The notes under the pieces: model-generated
The model's input: the letters and a program-made list of their open reading frames with translations, nothing else
What the model was told of the DNA's origin: nothing
Databases searched by the model: none
NCBI GenBank assembly: GCA_012033335.1
Contig: JAAURB010000005.1
Coordinates: 23,406 to 87,405, forward strand
Source of the DNA: Oscillatoriales cyanobacterium RM2_1_1
GTDB lineage: Bacteria; Cyanobacteriota; Cyanobacteriia; Cyanobacteriales; Microcoleaceae
Direction of reading: 5' to 3'
Length of the DNA stretch: 64,000 nucleotides
In this document: one piece after another, positions 46,361-55,235 of the stretch
Position numbering within the stretch: position 1 is the stretch's first letter
Layout of the letters: each line of letters opens with the position of its first letter
Translations under genes and position numbers: made by a program

Positions 46361-47251
46361 ATGTCAAATGCTGCTCAAGTCCACGATGCCAAGGTTCAAG
46401 GTCTGATTCGGAATCGCAGTCGTCCTCGGGATATTCTGGATATTATCATGACTGGAGTTTCGGGGGCCTGCATTGGGATCACTTTAGTGCCTCTGTTTGC
46501 TGTACTGCTCTATGTTCTGTTCAAGGGCGCTTCTCGGCTGAATCTTGATCTATTTACCAAGTTGCCTCCGGCGGCGGGACAAACTACAGGGGGGATCGCC
46601 AGCGCCATCCTGGGAACGATACAAGTCGTCGCCCTGGCTATGGTGTTTGCTGTTCCGTTTGGAGTGATGGCGGCGGTTTTCGTCTCAGAATTTTCCTCTG
46701 GCAAAATTGCCGGGTCAATTCGGTTCGCCACCAACGTTTTGAGTGGGGTTCCTTCAATTATTGCTGGTGTTTTCATCTATAGTTTGATTGTTCTGCCGAT
46801 GAAGTCGTTTTCTGTATTGGCTGGGGCATTGGCCCTAGCGGTACTGATGTTACCGACGATTGTCCGAACAACGGATGAGGCTTTGAAAATTGTGCCTCAG
46901 GATGTGCGATCTGCTTCGGTAGGATTGGGGGCTGCCAATTATCAGACAGCGTTACAGGTGGTTCTGCCTGCGGCTTTGCCTGCTATTTTGACGGGGGTAA
47001 CCCTGGCGATCGCTCGGGCGGCGGGAGAAACTGCTCCGCTCCTCTTTACAGTCATTTATACTAATAATTGGCCTTCCGGGAATCCCCTATCTCCCACGTT
47101 GCCATCTTTGTCATACCTGGTGTATGAATTTGCCCGGGGATTTGACAAGGTGCTTCAAGAATTTGCTTGGGCAGGTTCTCTAGTTCTGGTATTTCTGGTG
47201 TTGATGACCAGCATTCTAGCCCGCTGGGCAACCCGTCAGAAGAACTTTTAA
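46361..47251 (+). CDS. pstA: Phosphate ABC transporter permease PstA
   Basis: Second permease of the Pst transporter, 296 residues and six helices. The segments NVLSGVPSIIAGVFIYSLIV and the EAA loop VRSASVGLGAANYQTALQVVLPAALP are diagnostic. It pairs with PstC and is energised by PstB. The gap of 56 bases to pstB is consistent with one transcript. Confidence 0.96.
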   Translation: MSNAAQVHDAKVQGLIRNRSRPRDILDIIMTGVSGACIGITLVPLFAVLLYVLFKGASRLNLDLFTKLPPAAGQTTGGIASAILGTIQVVALAMVFAVPFGVMAAVFVSEFSSGKIAGSIRFATNVLSGVPSIIAGVFIYSLIVLPMKSFSVLAGALALAVLMLPTIVRTTDEALKIVPQDVRSASVGLGAANYQTALQVVLPAALPAILTGVTLAIARAAGETAPLLFTVIYTNNWPSGNPLSPTLPSLSYLVYEFARGFDKVLQEFAWAGSLVLVFLVLMTSILARWATRQKNF

Positions 47252-47307
47252 TTGCCTTAATGTTCAATTGAGCCCGGATAAACGAAATTGATTAGGAGCT
47301 AAATGTT

Positions 47308-48141
47308 ATGGTGGACTACGGCAGTTATCAACCGGCCAAGCAACCTGCTATGCAACAGGACGCGGCCTTAGAGACTGAAAATCTTGATGTATTTTATGGA
47401 GATTTCAAGGCGGTTCGGGGAGTTTCGTTAGTCATCCCTAAGAATAAAGTTACTGCTTTTATTGGCCCTTCCGGATGTGGCAAAAGTACGGTTCTTCGGT
47501 GCTTCAATCGCCTGAATGACTTGATTTCAATTTTCCATCTGGATGGAAAGGTCTACTATAATGGCAAAAATCTCTACGATCCTGACATTGATCCCGTAGA
47601 AGTTCGGCGGCGGATTGGCATGGTGTTTCAGAAGCCAAACCCTTTCCCCAAGAGCATCTATGACAATATTGCCTACGGTTTACGAGTCAATGGATTGGCC
47701 AAGTCCAAGGAACAGACCGATGAAATCGTTGAGCGTTCCCTCCGTAAGGCTGTACTCTGGGACGAGGTCAAGGACAAACTCGGTCAGAGTGGCTTCGCCC
47801 TTTCGGGAGGTCAGCAACAGCGCTTGTGCATTGCTCGAGCTATTTCGGTTAATCCTGATGTCGTTTTGATGGATGAACCCTGTGCTTCCCTCGATCCAAT
47901 CTCAACCCTGGCGGTTGAAGACTTGATCCACGAGTTGAAGGAGCAGTATACGATCATTATTGTGACTCACAATATGCAGCAGGCTACCCGGGTAGCTGAT
48001 ATGACTGCGTTCTACAATGCCAAGGCAGAGAGCGGTAGCAAGCGCTTTGGCTATCTGGTGGAGTTTGATGAGACGCAGAACATCTTCCAAAATCCCAAGG
48101 AAGAAGCAACTCAGCAATACGTCAGTGGTCGATTTGGCTAA
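47308..48141 (+). CDS. pstB: Phosphate ABC transporter ATP-binding protein PstB
   Basis: Cytoplasmic ATPase of 277 residues. Walker A is GPSGCGKST, the Q loop sits in [11 protein letters not shown] (characteristic of PstB), the signature is LSGGQQQR, Walker B is [12 protein letters not shown] and the switch is VTHNMQQ. It is the last gene of the pst operon and is followed by a bidirectional hairpin at 48325. No phoU or second pstB is adjacent. Confidence 0.97.
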   Translation: MVDYGSYQPAKQPAMQQDAALETENLDVFYGDFKAVRGVSLVIPKNKVTAFIGPSGCGKSTVLRCFNRLNDLISIFHLDGKVYYNGKNLYDPDIDPVEVRRRIGMVFQKPNPFPKSIYDNIAYGLRVNGLAKSKEQTDEIVERSLRKAVLWDEVKDKLGQSGFALSGGQQQRLCIARAISVNPDVVLMDEPCASLDPISTLAVEDLIHELKEQYTIIIVTHNMQQATRVADMTAFYNAKAESGSKRFGYLVEFDETQNIFQNPKEEATQQYVSGRFG

Positions 48142-48324
48142 CGTAAACTAACATTCACTAAAGTCAATTTGATTCTGACCGGGAATTGGTCGTTTGAAAA
48201 AGTCGTCTGAAAAATATGACTTTGGACATAGCAATCGCCAAGGATTTATAGAGTGGGGTGAAGAGGACGAAGCTCAAACTCCGCTCTTGCTTTTCCCATA
48301 ACTGATCTAGGACTGCTGTAGATT

Positions 48325-48357
48325 TTAGGGTGAGAACAAATTCTCACCCTAACTTTT
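48325..48357. terminator. Bidirectional hairpin between pstB and nblA
   Basis: TTAGGGTGAGAA (48325-48336) and TTCTCACCCTAA (48341-48352) form a perfect 12-bp stem with a CAAA loop, followed by CTTTTA. The convergent genes pstB and nblA lie on either side, so it can stop both transcripts. Confidence 0.8.
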
Positions 48358-48384
48358 ACGTTTGAGATTGCCGTGAAACTAAAT

Positions 48385-48552
48385 TTAGGACTTTTTGATC
48401 CAATTGCGAAGTAGGTTATCCTTCACCATGCCCTGACGCAAAACCTCCAGCAGATACTGTTGAGCTTCCTCTTGGGACAAATGTTTGACCTGCTCCCGAA
48501 ATACCTGCATTTTGAACTTTTGCTCTAAGCTCAGATCTCCAGAAATATTCAT
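48385..48552 (-). CDS. nblA: Phycobilisome degradation protein, NblA/Ycf18 family
   Basis: A 55-residue protein with start 48552, preceded by an excellent AGGAGG ribosome binding site (complement of 48560-48566). The sequence has LSLEQKFKMQVFREQV, then HLSQEEAQQYLLEVLRQGM and KDNLLRNW, the helix-hairpin layout of NblA. NblA binds phycobilisomes and the ClpC chaperone and triggers antenna breakdown during nutrient starvation. It is convergent with the phosphate-regulated pst operon and divergent from cpcS. Confidence 0.88.
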   Translation of the reverse strand: MNISGDLSLEQKFKMQVFREQVKHLSQEEAQQYLLEVLRQGMVKDNLLRNWIKKS

Positions 48553-48677
48553 CTTTCACTCCTCCTGTTTAAAAGGTGGACTAACAACAAACCAGTCAAT
48601 CAAAGTTGATGTCAGGGCATCCGCGTTGACATGTAACATATCGTGACAATCGCTTGACAATCCGTTCGCTATGCACA

Positions 48678-48703
48678 TTTTGCAACTCATCTATGTTGCA
48701 AAA
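48678..48703. promoter_or_regulatory. 26-bp perfect palindrome in the nblA-cpcS promoter region
   Basis: TTTTGCAAC (48678-48686) and GTTGCAAAA (48695-48703) are exact inverted repeats with 8 bases between them. The site lies 126 bases upstream of nblA and 78 upstream of cpcS, so a dimeric regulator could control both. It is not a Pho box and does not match the NtcA consensus GTA-N8-TAC. A nearby GTAACATATCGTGAC only partly resembles the NtcA consensus. Confidence 0.6.
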
Positions 48704-48780
48704 GTTCATGGAGCTATCCATAGCTTTATCATAGGGAGATGGAATTTAGAAGAAATCTATCTCAGGAATAGAATCAACCT

Positions 48781-49368
48781 ATGGATGCAATGGAGTTTTT
48801 TCAAGCCAGTGCTGGCCAGTGGCGATCGCTGCGAACCACTCATCACCTAGCCTTCCGACAGGCAGAGAAGGGGCACTCCAATATTTCAGTCGAGTCTCTG
48901 ACGGCCAATGATCCCAAAGTGATTGAAATTTGTCAGATGCATGAAATCGATCCTGGCCTAGCGGCAGGTGGGGCCTACGTCACCTGGAATGGGGAGATGG
49001 CCTGGGACAAAGAAGATGAAAACCACAAAGGATCAACGATATTTGCCATTGTGCCTGACCCTGACAATCCCCGCAAAGGACGAATGTTGAGGGAACGGGG
49101 CTACGCAGAAATTGTTCCTGTAGTGGGTCAATTTGAGATGGACGAGACAGATGCCCTGATGCTGATTACGGAATATGAAACCATGAGCTCCATTGAGCGG
49201 TTTTGGTTTGCCAGTCCAGATGTCAGAATGCGAACCAGCGCCGTCAAACGCTTTGGCGGATTCAATACCTCGACATTCTGCACTGAGATCCGATTAACGG
49301 AGAATGAAGAGACGGCTAACTCTCCCGAGCCCTCAGATCTGACCTTTTCATCCGCGTTGGGCTGGTGA
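48781..49368 (+). CDS. cpcS: Phycobiliprotein lyase, CpcS/CpeS family
   Basis: Attaches phycocyanobilin to the Cys84-type site of phycobiliproteins. The 195-residue product starts MDAMEFFQASAGQWRS, with RTTHHLAFR, MAWDKEDENHKGSTIFA and ITEYETMSSIERFWFASP, all diagnostic of the lipocalin-fold CpcS group. The last 25 residues are variable. It is divergently placed from nblA, so genes for building and breaking the antenna share one control region. A hairpin terminator follows. Confidence 0.94.
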   Translation: MDAMEFFQASAGQWRSLRTTHHLAFRQAEKGHSNISVESLTANDPKVIEICQMHEIDPGLAAGGAYVTWNGEMAWDKEDENHKGSTIFAIVPDPDNPRKGRMLRERGYAEIVPVVGQFEMDETDALMLITEYETMSSIERFWFASPDVRMRTSAVKRFGGFNTSTFCTEIRLTENEETANSPEPSDLTFSSALGW

Positions 49369-49387
49369 TTATTGAGCTGTTGACTAA

Positions 49388-49425
49388 TCTCCCCCGGCTG
49401 AAGCACGGGGGATTCTTTAGACTTT
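49388..49425 (+). terminator. Terminator after cpcS
   Basis: CCCCCG (49392-49397) and CGGGGG (49407-49412) form a stem with a 9-base loop. ATTCTTT and a later TTTTATTT follow. The stem extends with AATC/GATT around one bulge. It separates cpcS from the pentapeptide-repeat gene. Confidence 0.65.
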
Positions 49426-49447
49426 TATTTAGACGTTCATTAGGAAG

Positions 49448-49996
49448 ATGAAACAATTGAAATTACTCCTAGCATCCCTGTTGCTGATCATTTCTATTGC
49501 ACTCAGCACCGGATGTACCCAACAATCATCTCAAATCTCCCAACCTCAGACAAATCAACCTCAAGACTCCGCCGCTCAAGCTCAATCTGACTGGCTAGAA
49601 ACCAGGGAATGTTTTGAATGTGATCTGAGTCAGCAGGATTTTTCGGGACAGGACTTAACCGGGGTTCGCCTGAATGGCTCTAACTTACGCGGGGCAAATT
49701 TACAGGGCGTGAACCTATCTACCGCTCTCTTAGATGGGGTTGACCTCAGCGACGCGAACCTCAAGGCCGCCAATTTTACTACCGCTGCCCTGACCAACGC
49801 TGATTTAACCAATGCCAATTTAGAATCAGCCAACTTTACCGATGCTTTCCTCCGGGGTGCCAAATTCACCAATGCCCAACTTAAAAATACCAAGTTTGTC
49901 AATGCAGATTTAAACGCAGCGAATCTAGAGGGAATAGACCTGAGTGGGGCTGATTTTAAAGGAGCAATTATGCCTGACGGTTCAGTCCAGGAATGA
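49448..49996 (+). CDS. Pentapeptide-repeat lipoprotein
   Basis: The 182-residue product has a lipoprotein signal LLIISIALSTGC with Cys23. From about residue 58 it has roughly 24 pentapeptides of the A(D/N)LXX type (for example LRGAN LQGVN LSTAL), which form a right-handed beta-helix. The protein is exported and attached to a membrane. Such proteins are abundant in cyanobacteria, and their roles are mostly unknown. Confidence 0.92.
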   Translation: MKQLKLLLASLLLIISIALSTGCTQQSSQISQPQTNQPQDSAAQAQSDWLETRECFECDLSQQDFSGQDLTGVRLNGSNLRGANLQGVNLSTALLDGVDLSDANLKAANFTTAALTNADLTNANLESANFTDAFLRGAKFTNAQLKNTKFVNADLNAANLEGIDLSGADFKGAIMPDGSVQE

Positions 49997-50041
49997 GCTT
50001 CAGGATTATGGCTTAAATCCAGCAGAATAGCCGTCTCGGTT

Positions 50042-50143
50042 GTTATATCGATTTCTGATCACGTGAGGTACAGATTTGAGAGGTGGCGGCGCACCGCGCC
50101 GCCACCTCTCATACTCCAGCAGCGTTGGAAACGCTGTATTTAA
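50042..50143 (-). repeat. Dispersed repeat family B, copy 3 with perfect hairpin core
   Basis: GAGAGGTGGCGGCGC (50078-50092), loop ACC, and GCGCCGCCACCTCTC (50096-50110) form a 15-bp perfect stem. It is flanked by GTGAGGTACAGATTTGAG on one side and AGCGTTGGAAACGCTGTA on the other; the latter is itself a small palindrome. The flanks match copies at 25738 and 41019. It lies between convergent genes, where it may also act as a terminator. Confidence 0.75.
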
Positions 50144-50152
50144 AGTTGTCTT

Positions 50153-50911
50153 TCATTCCGATAAAAATCGGTAGTGGAGAAAGACTTCCTGATCAATGGA
50201 ATTGACGGAGAGGAGTTGTAATCGCAGGGCAACCTGAGCCAGAAAGCCCTTGCCCTCAACCGGAGTTGGGGCCTCTGATCCCCCTAGAATCAGAGGACAA
50301 ATGGTGAGCCAGAGTTCGTCAATGTAGCCCAATTCCACCAGGGAACCCACCAATTGCCCCCCTCCCAGAACGGCTAAGCGCTGGATGCCTGAATTGAAGC
50401 ATTGCTGCAGGACAGTTGACCAATCCAGAACACCCGCAATGGTTTCAGCCATTAAAATCCGTTCAAAATGGGGTTCCAGGGCCAGATGCACGGCTTCAGC
50501 TTTCAACCTTTGATTTTGAGTTTCTAGTCTCTGGGGATCAATCCCTTGCTGCCAGGCTCCGTGAGCCGTCGTCAACCACCAACGGGGGACAGGTTGTTGA
50601 AAGAACTTAGAGTCAAAGTCAATCTGGCCTGATGGAGAACAAAGAATTTGCACTGGTTGCGGCGATTTTCCCCCCTGCTGACGTTGATCGAGCAATGACT
50701 CGGTAGTCACCCTCAAGGTTGAACCATAGGCATCCAGGGTACCGCGACCGAACAGCACCCCATCGGCCTCGGCTACCCGTTGTTCCAGATGAATCCGATC
50801 CAGAGTAGAACTAAAGCGGGCGGGCGATCGCCCTCGGTCTGCGATTTTGCCATCGGCGCTCATGGCTAGAATCACCGTGGTATGGGGACGGTTCACAGTC
50901 TCAAAATTCAC
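50153..50911 (-). CDS. RibD C-terminal-domain reductase
   Basis: Dihydrofolate-reductase-fold protein of 252 residues. It has the N-terminal HTTVILAMSADGKIAD, GRGTLDAYGSTL, the NADPH-site LAVLGGGQLVGSLVELGYIDELWLTICPLILGG, and the usual ending. It corresponds to the reductase half of RibD without the deaminase. It may act in riboflavin synthesis or on another pyrimidine-like substrate. Its start overlaps the small Cys-rich gene by 4 bases. Confidence 0.87.
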   Translation of the reverse strand: MNFETVNRPHTTVILAMSADGKIADRGRSPARFSSTLDRIHLEQRVAEADGVLFGRGTLDAYGSTLRVTTESLLDQRQQGGKSPQPVQILCSPSGQIDFDSKFFQQPVPRWWLTTAHGAWQQGIDPQRLETQNQRLKAEAVHLALEPHFERILMAETIAGVLDWSTVLQQCFNSGIQRLAVLGGGQLVGSLVELGYIDELWLTICPLILGGSEAPTPVEGKGFLAQVALRLQLLSVNSIDQEVFLHYRFLSE

Positions 50912-51144
50912 GATTCTGGGAACTCAGGGATGATCCACTGGGGCGGTGCTGTCCGTTTTTTGCGAATGGCTTCCTCCGCCATTGCTAGCATTTGATCCAG
51001 GGAGGTACTGTTAATAAATTCATTGGCGGCTTCGGCGTACTCCTTGTTAGGACATTGGTCTCCCAGAACGCAGCCTTTTACACAGGCTTCAGCGCAATTG
51101 ATATTGTTGATATTAGCGTCCATAATTTCCTTGGTTAAACTCAA
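50908..51144 (-). CDS. Small Cys-rich protein of unknown function
   Basis: The product is 78 residues, or 71 from MDANINNINC at 51123. Four cysteines fall within 16 residues (CAEACVKGCVLGDQC), spaced C-x3-C-x3-C-x5-C, compatible with a metal or iron-sulfur site. An amphipathic helix follows (DQMLAMAEEAIRKKR). The ATGA overlap with the RibD-like reductase gene implies translational coupling and perhaps a shared role. Confidence 0.65.
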   Translation of the reverse strand: MSLTKEIMDANINNINCAEACVKGCVLGDQCPNKEYAEAANEFINSTSLDQMLAMAEEAIRKKRTAPPQWIIPEFPES

Positions 51145-51245
51145 CAGACATTTTGACTCTCAGGATCTAGACTTGAGATCTAGAGCTAAGATCTGGCTAT
51201 TACGATACTCTTTTAAATTTTAATGCGCTCTTAATAAATCTTCTA

Positions 51246-51668
51246 ATGGATAACATGATGCAGCAATTGAAAAACTTACCCTGGCGATGGCTGATGCAGA
51301 GTGCGATCGCTGCCAATTTAGTGGCCATGGTTATGGAACTCGTCTTGGTCTTTGCTGTGGCTTACTCGAGTGCAATGCGGCAGTCCCTGGGGTTTCTGCT
51401 GAGCTCTCCACTCCTGGGAACTCTGTTACCGATCGCTGCATTGGTAGGGGTCGGAGCCTTGTCGGTCTATCTGTTAGAGCTCTGGAACCAACAGTATTTG
51501 CTGAATCGCAATAGTCTCTGGGCCTTGGTGGGATGCCTGCTGTTGGTGTTGCTCCTGAAGACCATTTTGCCGCTCCCCAGCTTCCTGACCAGTCTTTCAC
51601 GAGGGGGCTTGGTCAGTGTTTTGATTGGGGTTTTCTGGAAAGGCCGACCTTACTGGCGCTACCGATAG
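51246..51668 (+). CDS. Membrane protein of unknown function
   Basis: The 140-residue product has four hydrophobic segments: LVAMVMELVLVFAVAYSS, LGTLLPIAALVGVGALSVYLLEL, LLLVLLLKTILPL and LVSVLIGVFWKG. No signal or family was recognised. It stands alone on the plus strand, divergent from the Cys-rich gene. Confidence 0.7.
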   Translation: MDNMMQQLKNLPWRWLMQSAIAANLVAMVMELVLVFAVAYSSAMRQSLGFLLSSPLLGTLLPIAALVGVGALSVYLLELWNQQYLLNRNSLWALVGCLLLVLLLKTILPLPSFLTSLSRGGLVSVLIGVFWKGRPYWRYR

Positions 51669-51710
51669 CCGGTTACGAACTTGCAAACAAAAAGATGAGC
51701 CAATCTAAAT

Positions 51711-52925
51711 CTAAGGGTTGGCAAAGGTGTTAATCTCTCCCCCCCCAATGGTGCGTCCGGGAATGGGCCGGGGCACAGAGAAGGGTTGCTGAGGTTGGAT
51801 GGGATTGAGGGGCACTGTCGGGGTTGTAAAGGCATTCCCATTCACCGGGGCAACCTGAGGAATGACTGGGCTGGCAGAGTAGCCATATCCAGGATTGGTT
51901 AATTCCAGGGCAGCGTTATTGTTCAAGCCGGGATAGAACCGGGAATAACCAGGGGAAGTTGTGGGCAGGGCTGAGTTTGTCGGAATGCCAGACTGAGCTG
52001 GGGTAATGGATTGAGGGATTGACCGATCCGTTTGATAGGGATTGGGTAGAGCAGTGGGGGTAGTGGGAATGGCTGGATTGACATTAGCCCTGGGAACTAC
52101 CCAGCTCGGTTGGAGTACTGTAGGCGTTTGCACCTGAGCCCCAGAGATCGGATTTTGAGCCGTTGATGGCACTCCAGACCTGATGGGATTTTGAGGGGTC
52201 GAGGGGGAGTTTGCAGGATTATCTGAACTTCCAGAAGAATTAACGGCTTGACCGGATTCTCCCGACGTTGAGTCCGTTGCGCTCCCTTCAGGGGATGGGG
52301 TCTGTCCCTCGATTGCCTGATCAACGGCCAGTTGCAGGGCATTAGTGGATTGGGTTGGGGCTGCTGCGGATGAATTGGGATTTGAGTTGGGATTTAAACC
52401 AGATGGGGTTATAGCCGTCCCGGGAGATTGAGCCGAACGGTTGGATTGTCGCAATCCACCAAAATTTAACAAATCATAGCCCAGTTGAGGGTTGGGAGCA
52501 TTAGTATCCCCGGGTTGAGAAATCCAATAGTAACGGGTTGGAGGGCTGGTCAGGATTCGTGGCGATTGATTCTGGATTGGTTTGAGATGGGTCTTGAAGC
52601 AGAAGGGGATTGTTGATTGAATTGTTCCCAAAATCCGTAGCGCCGGGTTCAAACTCCTGTAAATTTTGAATCAGCAACCCCGAACTGTCGATATCGGCGC
52701 GATCGCCTTTTCCTCTTCGCTCAAGCGTCCATCCAGGGTGCCCTTTGTCCCTGAACCCCCGGAATTAGCAGAAAAATTCAAACGGTCTGGATGTTCTGCC
52801 AGATCCCAGAAAAATCCTCCTAGGACTAGGAGAACTCCAATTGGCCCCCAAAACCGAGGTCGCAACAACGGATGAACATTGGGCTTGAGGACTAGAGTTG
52901 GCCTAGAGGTTATTTTTTTGAGCAT
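51711..52925 (-). CDS. Pro/Asn/Ser-rich protein with one membrane anchor (two frame breaks)
   Basis: Start 52925 (MLKKITSRPT) leads to a single helix FWGPIGVLLVLGGFFWDLA, then a long disordered region rich in Asn, Pro, Ser and Gln to the C-terminus (IPGRTIGGGEINTFANP). Two frame breaks interrupt it. One is a lost base at the HIP1 octamer 52699-52706, after which the frame reads AADIDSSGLLIQNLQEFEP. The other is a net +1 in the GGGG/CCCC tract near 52508-52514. The restored length is about 404 residues. It was probably exported or envelope-spanning. Its function is unknown. Confidence 0.65.
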
Positions 52926-53059
52926 GGGAAGCCACCAATAGAAAAGGTAAACAGAACCCGAAGATTCCACCTGAGCCGATCTAATAATTAATCAATTAGG
53001 GGAACGTTACCATTCTAGCGCTGAATTTCTGTCAGCCTGACAACGTTTCTCAAGCTTCT

Positions 53060-54277
53060 TCAATCGCTTTGGGAGAAATAACTGACTTCCCCCGCTTTCA
53101 CGGAAAGAATTTGGGTGTGTTCTAGCCACTGAGCATCAAATGCCCCGAGATGGGTTGTGGTAATCAGGGTTTGAAATCGATCCTGAATGGCATCGAGCAG
53201 TTGATTTTGGCGGTTCAAATCCAGTTCTGCTAGCACATCATCCAGCAGGAGCAAGGGGGGTTCTCCGACCACTTCTTCAATCAATTGTAACTCAGCCAGC
53301 TTCAGGGCCAGAACCAGGGTGCGTTGTTGTCCCGAGGAACCGTATTGGCGGGCAGAATCCTGGTTGATTCTAAGGTCAATATCATCCCGATGGGGCCCCA
53401 CCAGGGTAGTTCCCTGAAACTGTTCAGCTACGGCCCGAGTTTTGATTTTTTCGAGAAACGCTTGCTGGATTTGCTCGGCAGCCAGACCAGAACGGGGTTC
53501 AGCACTGGAATCTAGATGCCCAGGACTGAATAATACATTGGGCTGGTAAGTCATCTCCAGGTGTTCGGTGTGGCCACTAATGGCCCTATGCCAGGTCTGG
53601 GCCAGGGGAGCCAGACGTTCTACCACCCGCTCTCGGCGGCGGATCACCCGAGTTCCCGTGGCCACCAATTGAGCATCCCAGAGGGCCAGTTCTGAGGGAG
53701 AAATCGGGTCAGAGGTTTTGTCCCCCCCCTCGAATCCCTGATTGGAAACGGCTGTGGCACTCAACGTTGCTCTGGCTTTTTTGAGCAGGGCATTGCGCTG
53801 ACGCAAAACCTGATGATACTGCTGCAAAATATGGGCATAAAACGGCTCTAGCTGGGTGAGTAACCGATCCAGCCAGTTGCGGCGATTTTCCGGGCTCCCC
53901 CGGATCAGCTCCAGGTCTAAACTGGAGAAGGGGACAACATTCAGGATACTGAGAAAATCCAGATGGCGTTTGAGGGACTCGCCATTCACAGAAACCGTCC
54001 GTCGTCCCTGATGGCGCAAGATAATTGCCAGATCTACAGCACTGAGGTGGCGGCTCAAATGGCCAGTGATCTGGCCTTTGGGTTTGTCGCTCAGAATCAG
54101 ATCGCGATCGCGACTCACCCGATGACTTTTGAGGGTTGAGAGCAATTCTACAGCTTCTAAAAGATTGGTTTTACCCTGGGCATTGTCCCCCAGCAAAATA
54201 GTTTTGGGCGCATCGAATACCACCCGTTGATCTGTGTAGTTCCGAAAGCATTGCAGATGCAGGGCATTGAGAAACAT
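53060..54277 (-). CDS. recF: DNA replication and repair protein RecF
   Basis: SMC-like ATPase that loads RecA at gapped DNA. The 405-residue product has Walker A GDNAQGKTNLLEAV (about residues 31-44), the signature SSGQQRTLVLALKLAEL, and Walker B PPLLLLDDVLAELD. A 30-residue insertion near residue 175 makes it longer than average. It stands alone, not in the dnaA-dnaN-recF order, as is usual in cyanobacteria. Confidence 0.95.
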   Translation of the reverse strand: MFLNALHLQCFRNYTDQRVVFDAPKTILLGDNAQGKTNLLEAVELLSTLKSHRVSRDRDLILSDKPKGQITGHLSRHLSAVDLAIILRHQGRRTVSVNGESLKRHLDFLSILNVVPFSSLDLELIRGSPENRRNWLDRLLTQLEPFYAHILQQYHQVLRQRNALLKKARATLSATAVSNQGFEGGDKTSDPISPSELALWDAQLVATGTRVIRRRERVVERLAPLAQTWHRAISGHTEHLEMTYQPNVLFSPGHLDSSAEPRSGLAAEQIQQAFLEKIKTRAVAEQFQGTTLVGPHRDDIDLRINQDSARQYGSSGQQRTLVLALKLAELQLIEEVVGEPPLLLLDDVLAELDLNRQNQLLDAIQDRFQTLITTTHLGAFDAQWLEHTQILSVKAGEVSYFSQSD

Positions 54278-54543
54278 GGAGCTTGAGGGATTGAGTTGAG
54301 AACAGCCTAGAACAGCCTATCAGTTATGGGGGCTGAGATGGACTGTGGGGATTCCCTATATTAGCCTGCCCTCTACTTTATGGACGTTTGTGGATGGGTC
54401 GAGGATATAGACCCTAATCCCCAAGATAGAATTCATCTCAGAACCTGGCCTGTAAGCTGATTGGTGAACTGGTTTGTAAGCTAGAGTGAAAAGTGGCAAG
54501 TTGGAAGGTAGGAAGGTTAGAAAATTAAGGGTGAAAAATAGAG

Positions 54544-55209
54544 ATGGAAATTGCTCAGATTAAACATTACCTCCAGAGTCATGATTCTCAGGAGCGACTC
54601 AGGGCATTGGTGGCCCTTCGGGACTATGACAGTCCCACTGCCGTGCCGCTTCTGCTCAGCCGAGCCCAGGATTCAGAATTTTTGGTGCGTTCCTTTGTCG
54701 CCATGGGATTGGGCAACAAACAATCTCCAGAAGCCTTTGATGCTCTGGTGAATTTACTGACCACTGACCCGGATCATAATGTTCGGGCAGAAGCGGCAAA
54801 TTCCCTATCCAAGTATGGAGCCGCTGCGGTGGATCATCTGGTTCAGGTCTTTCAGCAGGATCAAAGCTGGTTGGTACGACGGAGTATTCTAGCGCCTTTG
54901 ATGGACATGCCCCATCCGGAAGCGCTTTACCAGATTTGCCTCCAGGGTTTAGCGGGAGATGACCAGATTGTCCGGGAAGAATCTATCAGTGCCCTGGGGG
55001 CCTTGGCCCATTCTAGCCAACAAGCCCCAGCCCTGGAACAATTGCTCGCCCTGGTCAGTGACCCAGCCTGGCAGGTTCGAGCCCGGGTAGCTAGGGCTTT
55101 GGCAAAGTTTGATCAGGCTCAAGCCCAGGCCGCCGTCAGCTATTTGCGAAGGGATCAGGATCACCGGGTTGTCGGGGCGGCTCTGGAAGGTTCCCTAGAA
55201 ACCTCTTGA
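54544..55209 (+). CDS. HEAT-repeat protein (PBS-lyase-like repeats)
   Basis: The 221-residue product is built of about six helical repeats containing RLRALVALRDYDSPTAVPLLL, NVRAEAANSLSKYG and QVRARVARALAKFD. These repeats occur in CpcE/CpcF-type bilin lyases, NblB and unrelated scaffolds. No lyase-specific residues can be recognised, so a phycobilisome role is only possible. The GTGAAAAATAGAG before the start gives a weak binding site. Confidence 0.82.
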   Translation: MEIAQIKHYLQSHDSQERLRALVALRDYDSPTAVPLLLSRAQDSEFLVRSFVAMGLGNKQSPEAFDALVNLLTTDPDHNVRAEAANSLSKYGAAAVDHLVQVFQQDQSWLVRRSILAPLMDMPHPEALYQICLQGLAGDDQIVREESISALGALAHSSQQAPALEQLLALVSDPAWQVRARVARALAKFDQAQAQAAVSYLRRDQDHRVVGAALEGSLETS

Positions 55210-55235
55210 GCCGGGGTGCGACTGACTTCAACCGA

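Noticed and set aside
48640..48660. NtcA binding site upstream of nblA (GTAACATATCGTGAC)
   Set aside because: The second half-site reads TGAC instead of TAC after eight bases, so it is only a partial match. The nearby perfect palindrome is a stronger candidate.
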